NCBI GenBank assembly: GCA_023271515.1
Contig: JALPXQ010000029.1
Location: 1-14,578, forward strand
Origin: Dehalococcoidia bacterium
GTDB lineage: Bacteria > Chloroflexota > Dehalococcoidia > SZUA-161 > SpSt-899
Length of the DNA: 14,578 nt
Direction of reading: 5' to 3'
A model generated the notes under the pieces. The model worked only from the letters and a program-made list of their open reading frames with translations. It made no database searches and was not told the DNA's origin. This document shows, piece by piece, positions 6,875-13,659 of this stretch (its first letter is position 1; each line of letters begins with the position of its first letter). Both the position numbers and the translations under genes were made by a program.

Positions 6875-7771
6875 CCAGGTGAATAATCGTTACCCCCCCA
6901 ACGATCATGGCAATGGCACCGAGTCTCAGCGCTATGGTTTGCCTTCCCATGCGCTGCTCCAGGAGTACATGAGATATACGCCCTAGAATGATGGCATAGA
7001 CAAACACGAATGCTGGACGAGCCCCCGCGATTGCCGAGACCAGCGATACCAGCCCCCTCTGTATAGCCCAGAACATCAGGAACATGCCGAGGAGCACCAG
7101 CGCGTTGTTCAATATCAGAAGCCCCGCCGTCAGGACGGGTCGCCTCACCGTGCGAAGCTGGCGAAGAGGAAGGGGGCGCAGGGAGACACTCAGAAAGATA
7201 AATGCCACGAGAAGACTGCCGAAGGCGAGCATATTCCAATACGAAACGTGCTCCAGGGCATACTTGCTGGTGAGGTTGGCGGCAGCCAGAAGGAGACTGG
7301 CGATGAGAGGCAAGAAGAGCGATCCAGCAAATCCTGCTCCAGAACCATGAGACCCTCGCCTGATGGATATGAGTACTGCCCCAAGGACAACGATCATAAC
7401 AGCGATCCACTCCAGATAGGTTAGCGTTTCACCAAGGAGCAGCACAGCCAGGATAGCTACAAACACCGGGTTTGTGCAAACCACGGGGATGACCCGGGAG
7501 ACCTCTCCGGTTTGGAGGATATGCAGGATTAGCAAGACTGCCGTGGCCCGCAGGACGGCCGAAAGTACGGTTATCAGAAATGGAACGACACTAAGATCCT
7601 GGGGAGGGGGAAAAGGCTGAGCAGTATGGCACTGTTTATAATACTCAGGATTCCCGCCGGAATCAGGAATGCCCGGAGACTAGGCATCCTCCTGGCGACG
7701 AGGTGGCTATCGAGTATGTTGACCACTGCCATGATGGCGGTGCTAAGTACCGCTGCATCGGCCCAATCCAA
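6870..7771 (-). CDS. EamA/DMT-family membrane transporter, apparent one-base frameshift
   Basis: Two frames join into one DMT permease of about 300 residues with roughly ten hydrophobic helices. The N-terminal part (7771-7611) reads from DWADAAVLSTAIMAVVNILD to AILLSLFPLP. The C-terminal part has the EamA hallmark at the end of the first repeat (PVFVAILAVLLLGETLTYLEWIAVMIVVLGAVLIS) and a second repeat ending GRQTIALRLGAIAMIVGGVTII. The break lies at 7601-7610 (GGGGAGGGGG): adding one base there restores PQDLSVVPFLITVLSAVLRA. The start is a TTG at 7771 with GGGGA about 6 bases upstream, since no in-frame ATG exists before the stop upstream. The substrate is unknown. Either a sequencing error or a recent inactivation. 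Confidence 0.78.
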
Positions 7772-7835
7772 AGGTGTTCCCCATTTTCAGATGTTCACCC
7801 GCTCTCTAGCTCTCACCCACCCGCGAGGGAGTTTA

Positions 7836-7857
7836 GAGTTTTGGGTACTCCAAACTC
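7836..7857. other. Hairpin between the permease and acyl-CoA dehydrogenase genes
   Basis: GAGTTTTGG pairs with CCAAACTC (eight pairs, one bulged T) around the loop GTACT. It lies 8 bases after the acyl-CoA dehydrogenase stop on the minus strand and 65 bases before the permease start. It is a candidate terminator, but no T tract follows on either strand. Confidence 0.35.
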
Positions 7858-7864
7858 AATACCC

Positions 7865-9550
7865 CTAACAGGTGTATCGCTCCGCCTCTATCAACCTCTC
7901 GGCGATTTCTCTTCTGACAGCCACAGTGTTAATGGGCATAAGTCGGGAAAGCTTCCTCATTGCCCCGAGCTGTGTATAAAGCACGTCCCCGGTCTCCATT
8001 GCAGCAAGGATCTGGGTGGCATAATCGTCTATTCTCTTCATGGCGTCATTTACATAGACGCATACCATGTCTATCTTTGTCTTTGCTTGCTCCTCTCCGG
8101 AAGATTCCACGGACTTGAGCGCTCTCAAGAGGCCGCTCTCCATGGCGAAGATTTCGATTGCAATGTCGCTCAGAAGCCCCAGGATCTCCTGCTGCTCGGC
8201 CATGGCCTTCCCGTATTTCTGCGCCGCCCCACCCGATGTGAGGAGGAATATCTTCTTGGACATATCCACCAGCTTCTTCTGGTACCCCAGCGGCCCGTCT
8301 TCCATGCTCGGGGAGACCGGCTCTATGGTCAGCATTTCACCGGCCAGTCTCTGGGCCATGGAGAAGAGAGGTATCTCGTTTTTCAATGCCTTTCTCATCA
8401 GCCGGTCAAGTATGGTAAGCCGGTTTATCTCATTTGTCCCTTCAAATATCCGGTTTATCCGCGAATCCCTATAGATTCGCTCCACCAGATACTCCTCGAT
8501 ATATCCGTATCCACCATGTATCTGGACCGCCTCATCGGCGACATAGTCCAGCATCTCGGAGCAGTAGACCTTGTTAATGGAGCACTCGGTAGCATATTCC
8601 GATATGCATTCCGCGCTCCGCCTGCCGCTATCCTCTCCCGCCATGTCCACAGTGGTGAGGATGTTATCTATCAGACCGGCGGTTCGGTAAAGCATGCTCT
8701 CTGCTATATAAATCCCTATCCCCATCTCAGCCAGTTTATGTTTGATTAGACCGAATTCGCAGATAGGTTTCCCAAACTGCACCCTCTGTTTGGCATATTT
8801 TATGCTTTCCTCCAGGGCTGACTTTGCCTCTTCCACGCATCCTCCGGCCAGTCTGAGCCTGCCTATATCAAGAATGCTGAAGGCAACCATATGTCCCTTG
8901 CCGATCTCGAAGAGGACATTCTCCACCGGCACCCTGGCATCCTCAAATATCACGCTGGTGGTGGAGGAGCCACGAATGCCCATCTTACTCTCCTCCGACC
9001 CTATGGATACCCCCTGAAAGCCTTTCTCTACAATGAAGGCGGTAAACTTATCACCATCGACCTTGGCAAAGGTTATAATAATGTCTGCCAGTCCTCCGTT
9101 GGTAATGAACTGCTTTTCGCCGTTGAGCTGATAGTATCGGCCGTCATTAGATAGGATGGCCTTAGTCCTCAGGGCAAGGGCATCGGTGCCGGCGAGGGGC
9201 TCGGTCAGGGCGTAGGCGGCGATCTTTTCCCCGCTTGCCAGAGCAGGAAGGTATTTCTCCTTCTGGGACTTATTGCCAAAGAATACCACGGGCAGGGTTC
9301 CAATTCCCGTATGAGCACCCAGAGTCAGGCCAAAGGATCCTGCCGGTGTGAAATAGGCAGTGATAAGCAGCGAGGCTATCTTATCCATTGTGGAACCGCC
9401 GTACTGCTCCTCTATGTCTGCCCCAAGAAGCCCCAGCTCTCCAACCTGCCGCATTAGCTTGCGGGTGAGTTCAAAATCCTTATGCTCTAGCTCCTCTATA
9501 TGCGGCTGCACCTCGTTCTTGGCGAAGTCTTCGGTGGTCTTGATGATCAT
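7865..9550 (-). CDS. Acyl-CoA dehydrogenase (long form with C-terminal extension), native start codon apparently lost
   Basis: FAD enzyme that makes the 2,3-double bond in acyl-CoA. Visible motifs, numbered from the ATG at 9550: ALTEPLAGTD (113-122) and KQFITNGG (146-153) for FAD/substrate binding, QIHGGYGY (343-350), and IFEGTNE with the likely catalytic Glu370. A C-terminal helical domain (385-561) marks the long subfamily of about 590 residues. Coding sequence clearly extends 33 codons upstream (KIRKGGAFLVEEIAPQEIF, then TPDDFTEEHR) to 9649, where AAAGGAGG at proper spacing precedes GTA, not a start codon. No in-frame ATG, GTG or TTG lies between. So translation either starts at 9550 without a good ribosome site, or the start codon is mutated or miscalled. 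It follows the thiolase remnant by 15 bases as part of a former beta-oxidation operon. Confidence 0.88.
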   Translation of the reverse strand: MIIKTTEDFAKNEVQPHIEELEHKDFELTRKLMRQVGELGLLGADIEEQYGGSTMDKIASLLITAYFTPAGSFGLTLGAHTGIGTLPVVFFGNKSQKEKYLPALASGEKIAAYALTEPLAGTDALALRTKAILSNDGRYYQLNGEKQFITNGGLADIIITFAKVDGDKFTAFIVEKGFQGVSIGSEESKMGIRGSSTTSVIFEDARVPVENVLFEIGKGHMVAFSILDIGRLRLAGGCVEEAKSALEESIKYAKQRVQFGKPICEFGLIKHKLAEMGIGIYIAESMLYRTAGLIDNILTTVDMAGEDSGRRSAECISEYATECSINKVYCSEMLDYVADEAVQIHGGYGYIEEYLVERIYRDSRINRIFEGTNEINRLTILDRLMRKALKNEIPLFSMAQRLAGEMLTIEPVSPSMEDGPLGYQKKLVDMSKKIFLLTSGGAAQKYGKAMAEQQEILGLLSDIAIEIFAMESGLLRALKSVESSGEEQAKTKIDMVCVYVNDAMKRIDDYATQILAAMETGDVLYTQLGAMRKLSRLMPINTVAVRREIAERLIEAERYTC

Positions 9551-9664
9551 CCGGTGCTCTTCGGTGAAGTCATCGGGGGTAAAGATCTCTTGTGGGGCTA
9601 TTTCCTCTACCAGAAATGCGCCACCCTTTCTGATTTTCCCTGTCTCTACGGTTTCCTCCTTTGT

Positions 9665-9954
9665 TTATTCTTCTCTTTCGAATATACCCGCTGCCCCCAT
9701 ACCGCCACCGATACACATGGTGACCAGGCCGAATCTGGCCCTTCTGCTTTCCATTTCATAGAGCAGCTTGGTAGTAAGATAGGCTCCGGTACACCCCAGG
9801 GGATGCCCCAGGGCAATAGAACCACCATTTACGGCTTCAGTCCTAACTCCCTGGCCCTCTCCCTGGACATGAGCACCACCGCCGCAGCCCCATCGTTCAA
9901 GGGACAAGAGTTGCCGGCTCCAAGGACCGCCGCCTTCCTGATCTTCCTTTTCAC
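9665..9954 (-). pseudogene. Composite beta-oxidation relic: 3-hydroxyacyl-CoA dehydrogenase start joined to two thiolase pieces
   Basis: A GTG at 9954, 5 bases after AAGGAGG, starts VKRKIRKAAVLGAG, the Rossmann start of a 3-hydroxyacyl-CoA dehydrogenase (FadB/HBD type). In the same frame it runs straight into GNSCPLNDGAAAVVLMSRE, a central segment of thiolase, and stops at TAA (9831-9829). In another frame the thiolase C-terminus follows: VNGGSIALGHPLGCTGA with the catalytic His, then CIGGGMGAAGIFE with the second catalytic Cys, ending at 9665. The nucleophilic Cys half of thiolase and nearly all of the dehydrogenase are missing. At least two deletions explain this: one fusing the two genes at a shared GCCGGC-like site, and one removing about 60 residues inside thiolase. 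No working enzyme can result. Confidence 0.82.
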
Positions 9955-10089
9955 CTGGACCTCCTTGTGTTAGCTTCGTTCAAAGAGCCTCTCTGTTCCC
10001 CGCATTCGCGAGGACAAGGGTCTCCGTGTGCCCTGTGGCTAAATCGAAACCGCGGCACGCTTGCTCCTCGATTGCAAACGAGAAGATCA

Positions 10090-10117
10090 TCAGGGGGATT
10101 CTCCCCCTGAAACCCCC
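10090..10117. repeat. Palindromic repeat, intergenic copy
   Basis: TCAGGGGGA (10090-10098) and TCCCCCTGA (10102-10110) form a perfect 9-bp stem with loop TTC, followed by AACCCCC. A nearly identical unit with a two-base shorter core lies inside proA at 10937-10962 in the same orientation. Confidence 0.8.
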
Positions 10118-10140
10118 TAAAGCAGTTGTGTCTTGGGATT

Positions 10141-10195
10141 CGTAAAGGAGCTTCGCCCCTTTACGAGGCATAGGAATTCTTGAAATTTCTATGCC
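10141..10195. repeat. Two adjacent hairpins downstream of the proline operon
   Basis: CGTAAAGG (10141-10148) pairs with CCTTTACG (10158-10165). Two bases later GGCATAGGAATT (10167-10178) pairs with AAATTTCTATGCC (12 pairs including one G-T, loop CTTGA, right arm 10184-10195). They sit after the last gene of the minus-strand proline operon, where a terminator would be expected. Neither has a T tract, so they may be repeat elements rather than terminators. Confidence 0.5.
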
Positions 10196-10227
10196 TGAAT
10201 CCTAACCGGTTCAGGAAGGGCTACAAA

Positions 10228-10560
10228 TCACTCTTCGAGATCTTCGTCCTCGTCGAGATCTTCGTCCTCCGTGAAGTCCTTATCCTCATCGCTGAAGACG
10301 CCGGCTTCGCGCCCCTGATAGACGGTGACGAGAAAGTCATCTCGCACAACATCAGCGGGAAGCACCAGCTCCTCATCGATAACATCGATGAGCTCCCGGA
10401 TTTCTTCGGCAGTCATATTCTCGCCCACGCACAGGGTAGCGCTCACCCTGTGGGTGGCAAAATGAATATCTACTCTACCCACTTGAGTCTCGTCCAGGGT
10501 TATGTCGTAAGCCTCCGAATACGGTGTGCGGCACTCCCTCTCAAAACGATAATCTGGCAT
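10228..10560 (-). CDS. Conserved small protein of unknown function with acidic tail
   Basis: 110 residues. I do not recognise a named domain. The body (MPDYRFERECRTPYSEAYD … VGRVDIHFATHRVSATLCVGENMTAEEIRELIDVID) looks like a compact alpha/beta fold. The segment RDDFLVTVYQGREAGV is followed by a tail of almost only Asp and Glu (about residues 90-110), encoded by an imperfect direct repeat (GAGATCTTCGTCCTC, twice, on the plus strand). The ATG at 10560 is preferred over that at 10563 because AAAGGAGGG is then spaced normally. It lies 12 bases after proA and is probably the last gene of the proline operon. There is no membrane segment or signal peptide, so it is presumably cytoplasmic. Confidence 0.8.
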   Translation of the reverse strand: MPDYRFERECRTPYSEAYDITLDETQVGRVDIHFATHRVSATLCVGENMTAEEIRELIDVIDEELVLPADVVRDDFLVTVYQGREAGVFSDEDKDFTEDEDLDEDEDLEE

Positions 10561-10572
10561 CATGCCCTCCTT

Positions 10573-11874
10573 TCATGGTCTTATTTGTCCATCGCCCAGT
10601 ATAGTCCATTTGTAGGTCGTCAACTCTCTTAACCCCATCGGTCCCCGAGCGTGAAACTTCTGGGTGCTGATCCCCACCTCCGCTCCCAGGCCAAACTGGC
10701 CCCCATCGGTGAAGCGGGTGCTGGCATTGACGTAGACGCAGGCAGAATCGACTTCAGCTAAGAATCGCATCCCTGCGGAATAGTCCTCGGTAACAATGGC
10801 CTCGGAATGCCCCGAGCCATAGCGTTCGATGTGATCCAGGGCTTCATCGAGAGACTCCACCACCCGGATGGCGGCTATGAGCGCCAGAAATTCTTTGCCC
10901 CAGCCCTGATCCGCAACTGGGACCAGCTTCAGAGCGTCAGGGGGACATCCCCTGAAACCCCCGAACGTGGGCTGCAGAATCTTCAGCGCTCGCTCGTCGC
11001 AACGCATCTCAACCCCCGCCTTCGCCCATTCCATGGCAATCAGCGGAAGATAGCTTTCAGCAACTCCTTCATGAACCAGCAGGGTGTCCAAAGCGTTGCA
11101 AACCGTGGGGCGCTGCACTTTGGCATTGTAAGCGATAGCGACCGCCTTGTCGAGATCGGCACGGCGATCCACATAGGTATGGCACACTCCCACACCGCCG
11201 GTAACCACCGGCATAGCGGCATTCTCCGCCACCTTACGGATGAGCCCCTGCCCACCACGCGGGATAATCAGATCAATGGTGCCTCTCATCCGGAGCATGT
11301 GGTCCACCAGGGCACGCTCGGTGGATTCGATAAAGCCGCACCATCCCTCCGGCACGCCGGCTCTGGTTGCCGCCTCCTGTACTATCGCGGCGAGGACGGC
11401 ATTGGAATGCACCGCCTCCCGGCCGCCACGGAGAATTATAGCGTTGCCCGACTTCAAACAGAGTATCGATATATCAATGGTGACATTGGGGCGGCTTTCA
11501 TAGATAGCGCCTATTACACCGAGAGGCACTCGCCTCTTGCCCACCTGCAAGCCGTTGGGCATGGTGCGCATGTCGAAGGTCTCGCCCACCGGGTCAGGCA
11601 ATGCGGCCACGGCACGGACATCCTGAGCCATCTCCTCAAGCCGACTCTCCGAGAGCATCAATCGATCGAGCATGGCTTCAGCCATGCCTGCAGATTTGGA
11701 CTCCTCGTAGTCGATCCTGTTGGCCGTCAGAATCTCCTCTTGCCGGCCTATCAGATTCTCGGCGATGTTCTGCAGGGCCCTGTTCTTGATCTCGGTCGAA
11801 AGATAGGCCAGTCGCCGCGAGGCAGCCCTGGCGGCCTGTCCCTTCGCTTCGAGTTCTTCAATTGCGTTTCGCAT
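10573..11874 (-). CDS. proA: Glutamate-5-semialdehyde dehydrogenase (gamma-glutamyl phosphate reductase), with in-frame repeat insertion
   Basis: Second step of proline synthesis: NADPH-dependent reduction of glutamyl-5-phosphate. Marks are VPLGVIGAIYESRPNVTID (116-134), the GNAIILRGG loop (143-151), the catalytic Cys259 in KVQRPTVCNALDTLL, and the C-terminal FGLGAEVGISTQKFHARGPMGL. It is 433 residues, longer than the usual 410-420. The excess sits at about residues 302-313 (PTFGGFRGCPPD), which are encoded by a palindrome also found between genes at 10090. E. coli ProA has about 10 fewer residues between the corresponding Ala-Leu and Val-Val positions. ATG 11874 follows proB by 15 bases with AGG about 5 bases upstream. 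The frame is intact, so the enzyme is probably functional. Confidence 0.95.
   Translation of the reverse strand: MRNAIEELEAKGQAARAASRRLAYLSTEIKNRALQNIAENLIGRQEEILTANRIDYEESKSAGMAEAMLDRLMLSESRLEEMAQDVRAVAALPDPVGETFDMRTMPNGLQVGKRRVPLGVIGAIYESRPNVTIDISILCLKSGNAIILRGGREAVHSNAVLAAIVQEAATRAGVPEGWCGFIESTERALVDHMLRMRGTIDLIIPRGGQGLIRKVAENAAMPVVTGGVGVCHTYVDRRADLDKAVAIAYNAKVQRPTVCNALDTLLVHEGVAESYLPLIAMEWAKAGVEMRCDERALKILQPTFGGFRGCPPDALKLVPVADQGWGKEFLALIAAIRVVESLDEALDHIERYGSGHSEAIVTEDYSAGMRFLAEVDSACVYVNASTRFTDGGQFGLGAEVGISTQKFHARGPMGLRELTTYKWTILGDGQIRP
10937..10962. repeat. Palindromic repeat, copy inside proA
   Basis: TCAGGGGGA (10937-10945), CA, TCCCCTGA (10948-10955), AA and CCCCC (10958-10962) match the intergenic unit at 10090-10117 except for the loop and one C. 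The unit is read in frame in proA as FGGFRGCPPD-like sequence. The stem has 7-8 pairs. Confidence 0.75.
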
Positions 11875-11889
11875 CCTTGCCTATTCCAG

Positions 11890-13002
11890 CTAAGACACCA
11901 CCAGATTATCCCGGTGCACCACCTCGTCTCCATATTCATGACAGAGAATCCCCTCAATCCTGTCGGAGCGGCAGCCCTTGATTTGAGCTATATCTGCTGA
12001 GCTGTAGTTCGATATCCCGGTCGCGACGCTGCTACCCTGAGAATCGACAATCGCCACCACATCACCCCGCTCGAACACGCCATCCACCCGGACGACCCCC
12101 GCCGGCAGAAGACTCTTGTTGCGCCTCTGGAGCGCGGTCTTCGCTCCGGCGTCGACGACGATTCTGCCTTTAACCGGCAGGCTGAGCATCCAGCGCTTGC
12201 GGCTCTCGATCCTGGTGGTGCCGGGGGAGAAGAACGTCCCCAGAGCCTCACCCTCTGACAGCCTGAGGATCACCCGGGGTTCCTGCCCGCTGGCGATGAC
12301 CACCGCCGTCCCCGAGGAGGTGGCCAGCCTGGCCGCCTCGACCTTGGTGGCCATTCCACCCATGCCCCTCTCCCCACACCTCCCCCCGGCAAGATCCCGA
12401 ATTGGTTGATCTATCTTCTCCACTCGAGGGATTAGCCTGGCGGTGGCATCCCGGTTCGGGTCCGAGGTAAAGAGCCCGGCCACATCGCTGAGGATGATGA
12501 GCAGATCGGCATCGACCAGATTGGCCACCATAGCCGATAGGTTATCGTTGTCGCCGAAGACCGTGCCTTCGAGCTCCTCGACAAAGACCACATCGTTCTC
12601 ATTGACAACCGGCACCACCCCGAGTTCCAGCAGCGCCAGCAGGGTGTTCCGTGCATTGAGGTAGGCCAGCCGGTTTAAGAAATCCGGCCTGGTGAGCAAT
12701 ATTTGAGCCACAGTGATTCCGTAAGCGGAGAAGAGCTCGTCGTAGACTTGCATCAGCCGACCCTGTCCCACTGCGGCCAGCATCTGCCGGAAGGGGATAT
12801 CGCGACGCCTTTTCTTCATGCCCAGCCGGTGTTTCCCCGCAGCAACCGCTCCAGAGGAAACGATTATCGCCTGCACTCCGCGCCGACGGAGCTCTGCCAC
12901 CTGATCCACCAGCCTTGCCATCATCCGGCGGTCAAGACTATCCTTGCCGGCGGTAATGAGGTTGGTTCCCAGCTTGATCACCAGGCGATGGTAAAGGGTC
13001 AC
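11890..13002 (-). CDS. proB: Glutamate 5-kinase with C-terminal PUA domain
   Basis: First and normally feedback-controlled step of proline synthesis: ATP-dependent phosphorylation of glutamate. The amino-acid-kinase domain shows VIKLGTNLI (8-16), IIVSSGAVAAGKHRLGM (about 45-61), VVNENDVV and FGDNDNLSAMVA. GMGGMATKVEAA follows, the glycine loop of the nucleotide site. A PUA domain (about 275-355) starts at GRIVVDAGAKTALQ. At 370 residues it has the normal ProB length. The start is GTG at 13002; I see no strong Shine-Dalgarno sequence, so the start is less sure. It lies 35 bases after the DUF6391 gene and 15 before proA. Proline feedback is family knowledge, not visible here. Confidence 0.96.
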   Translation of the reverse strand: MTLYHRLVIKLGTNLITAGKDSLDRRMMARLVDQVAELRRRGVQAIIVSSGAVAAGKHRLGMKKRRRDIPFRQMLAAVGQGRLMQVYDELFSAYGITVAQILLTRPDFLNRLAYLNARNTLLALLELGVVPVVNENDVVFVEELEGTVFGDNDNLSAMVANLVDADLLIILSDVAGLFTSDPNRDATARLIPRVEKIDQPIRDLAGGRCGERGMGGMATKVEAARLATSSGTAVVIASGQEPRVILRLSEGEALGTFFSPGTTRIESRKRWMLSLPVKGRIVVDAGAKTALQRRNKSLLPAGVVRVDGVFERGDVVAIVDSQGSSVATGISNYSSADIAQIKGCRSDRIEGILCHEYGDEVVHRDNLVVS

Positions 13003-13037
13003 TGTGCTACACCATTTAGATGCCGGCTGTTCCGATT

Positions 13038-13571
13038 CTACTCACGAACAACTTCGACCCTATGCCGGGCCCATTTTCCGGCTCCCCGCTTGGTAACTCG
13101 CACGGTGCTGACGTCGGCCAGGTCTGCTCTGGTGGTGAGATGCTTCTGCGCCAGTCTGCCGAGTGGTTGAGCCACCAGTATGGCCAATATCGCCGCCTCC
13201 ACGAGACTAATGAACTTGCCTAGCCCGCTCCGCCCTCGTCCGGCGATCATGGAGGCTGCCCCCACTGCCAGGCCGGCTACCACGAGATTTGTCCCGCACG
13301 CCGGTGAAATTGCCAGTTCCTCTTCGCCTTCCTGGAGACGCCGCAAGGCCTCCGGGGCAACCTCCTCCAGAACCCTCGTGGGGATGTCGCCGTAGATCTC
13401 AAACCCTGTCAGTCCAGATCGTCCGATCAGCCGGACTTTGCCCTCCAGTCGCCTCATGAGGAGAGCAATGGTTGCGTGCTCCAGGGCATGGTTTTGCCTG
13501 ATGGCGTTGACCATGTCCATCGCCTCGGTGCGCAGTTTTTCGGAGCCGTTGAACAATTCGGTTGAAGGCAT
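13038..13571 (-). CDS. DUF6391 family membrane protein
   Basis: 177 residues from the ATG at 13571, chosen because AGGAAGGG lies 4 bases upstream; the longer frame to 13595 has no ribosome site. The segment RQNHALEHATIALLMRR is the hallmark of DUF6391, known from cyanobacteria and Chloroflexi and without assigned function. The middle (GFEIYGDIPTRVLEEVAPEAL) is soluble. Two hydrophobic stretches (NLVVAGLAVGAASMIAG and FISLVEAAILAILVAQPL) probably cross the membrane. It is the first gene of the run that continues with proB and proA. A link to proline metabolism is not implied by its sequence. Confidence 0.78.
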   Translation of the reverse strand: MPSTELFNGSEKLRTEAMDMVNAIRQNHALEHATIALLMRRLEGKVRLIGRSGLTGFEIYGDIPTRVLEEVAPEALRRLQEGEEELAISPACGTNLVVAGLAVGAASMIAGRGRSGLGKFISLVEAAILAILVAQPLGRLAQKHLTTRADLADVSTVRVTKRGAGKWARHRVEVVRE

Positions 13572-13590
13572 TGTTCCCTTCCTACCATAT

Positions 13591-13620
13591 AACATACCAC
13601 AGAACAGATGGCATAAGCAA
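13591..13620 (-). promoter_or_regulatory. Candidate promoter of the DUF6391-proB-proA operon
   Basis: On the minus strand TTGCTT (13620-13615) and TATGTT (13596-13591) are 18 bases apart, in the gap after popT. The leader to the ATG at 13571 would be only about 13 bases, so this is tentative. Read-through from popT is also possible. Confidence 0.3.
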
Positions 13621-13635
13621 GCTGCAGTGGATAGG

Positions 13636-13659
13636 CTGAAGTTTCCTAAAAGCCTTCAG
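13636..13659. other. Weak hairpin at the end of popT
   Basis: CTGAAG (13636-13641) and CTTCAG (13654-13659) can pair across a 12-base loop, overlapping the popT stop codon. It is short and has no T tract on the popT strand, so it is at best a weak terminator. Confidence 0.25.

Larger units (their letters stand above)
9955..10227. other. Hairpin-rich intergenic gap without a gene
   Basis: I find no convincing gene on either strand. The 63-codon minus-strand frame here has no ribosome binding site and is made partly of palindrome sequence. The gap holds a small hairpin (9998-10013, CCCCGC/GCGAGG, loop ATTC), the TCAGGGGG palindrome (10090-10117), and two adjacent stems (10141-10165 and 10167-10195). 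A near-palindrome, TCCTAACCGGTTCAGGA (10200-10216), comes just before the small acidic protein's stop. It separates the proline operon from the decayed beta-oxidation genes. Confidence 0.6.

Noticed and set aside
7703..8749. 348-codon open frame on the plus strand
   Set aside because: It runs antisense to the permease start and the acyl-CoA dehydrogenase, has a low-complexity, non-family composition and no ribosome site.
9980..10171. 63-codon minus-strand frame in the hairpin-rich gap
   Set aside because: No ribosome site, includes the palindromes, and shows no recognisable protein pattern.
10807..12000. 397-codon open frame on the plus strand
   Set aside because: Antisense shadow of proA and the proB end; the minus-strand genes have clear catalytic motifs and this frame has none.
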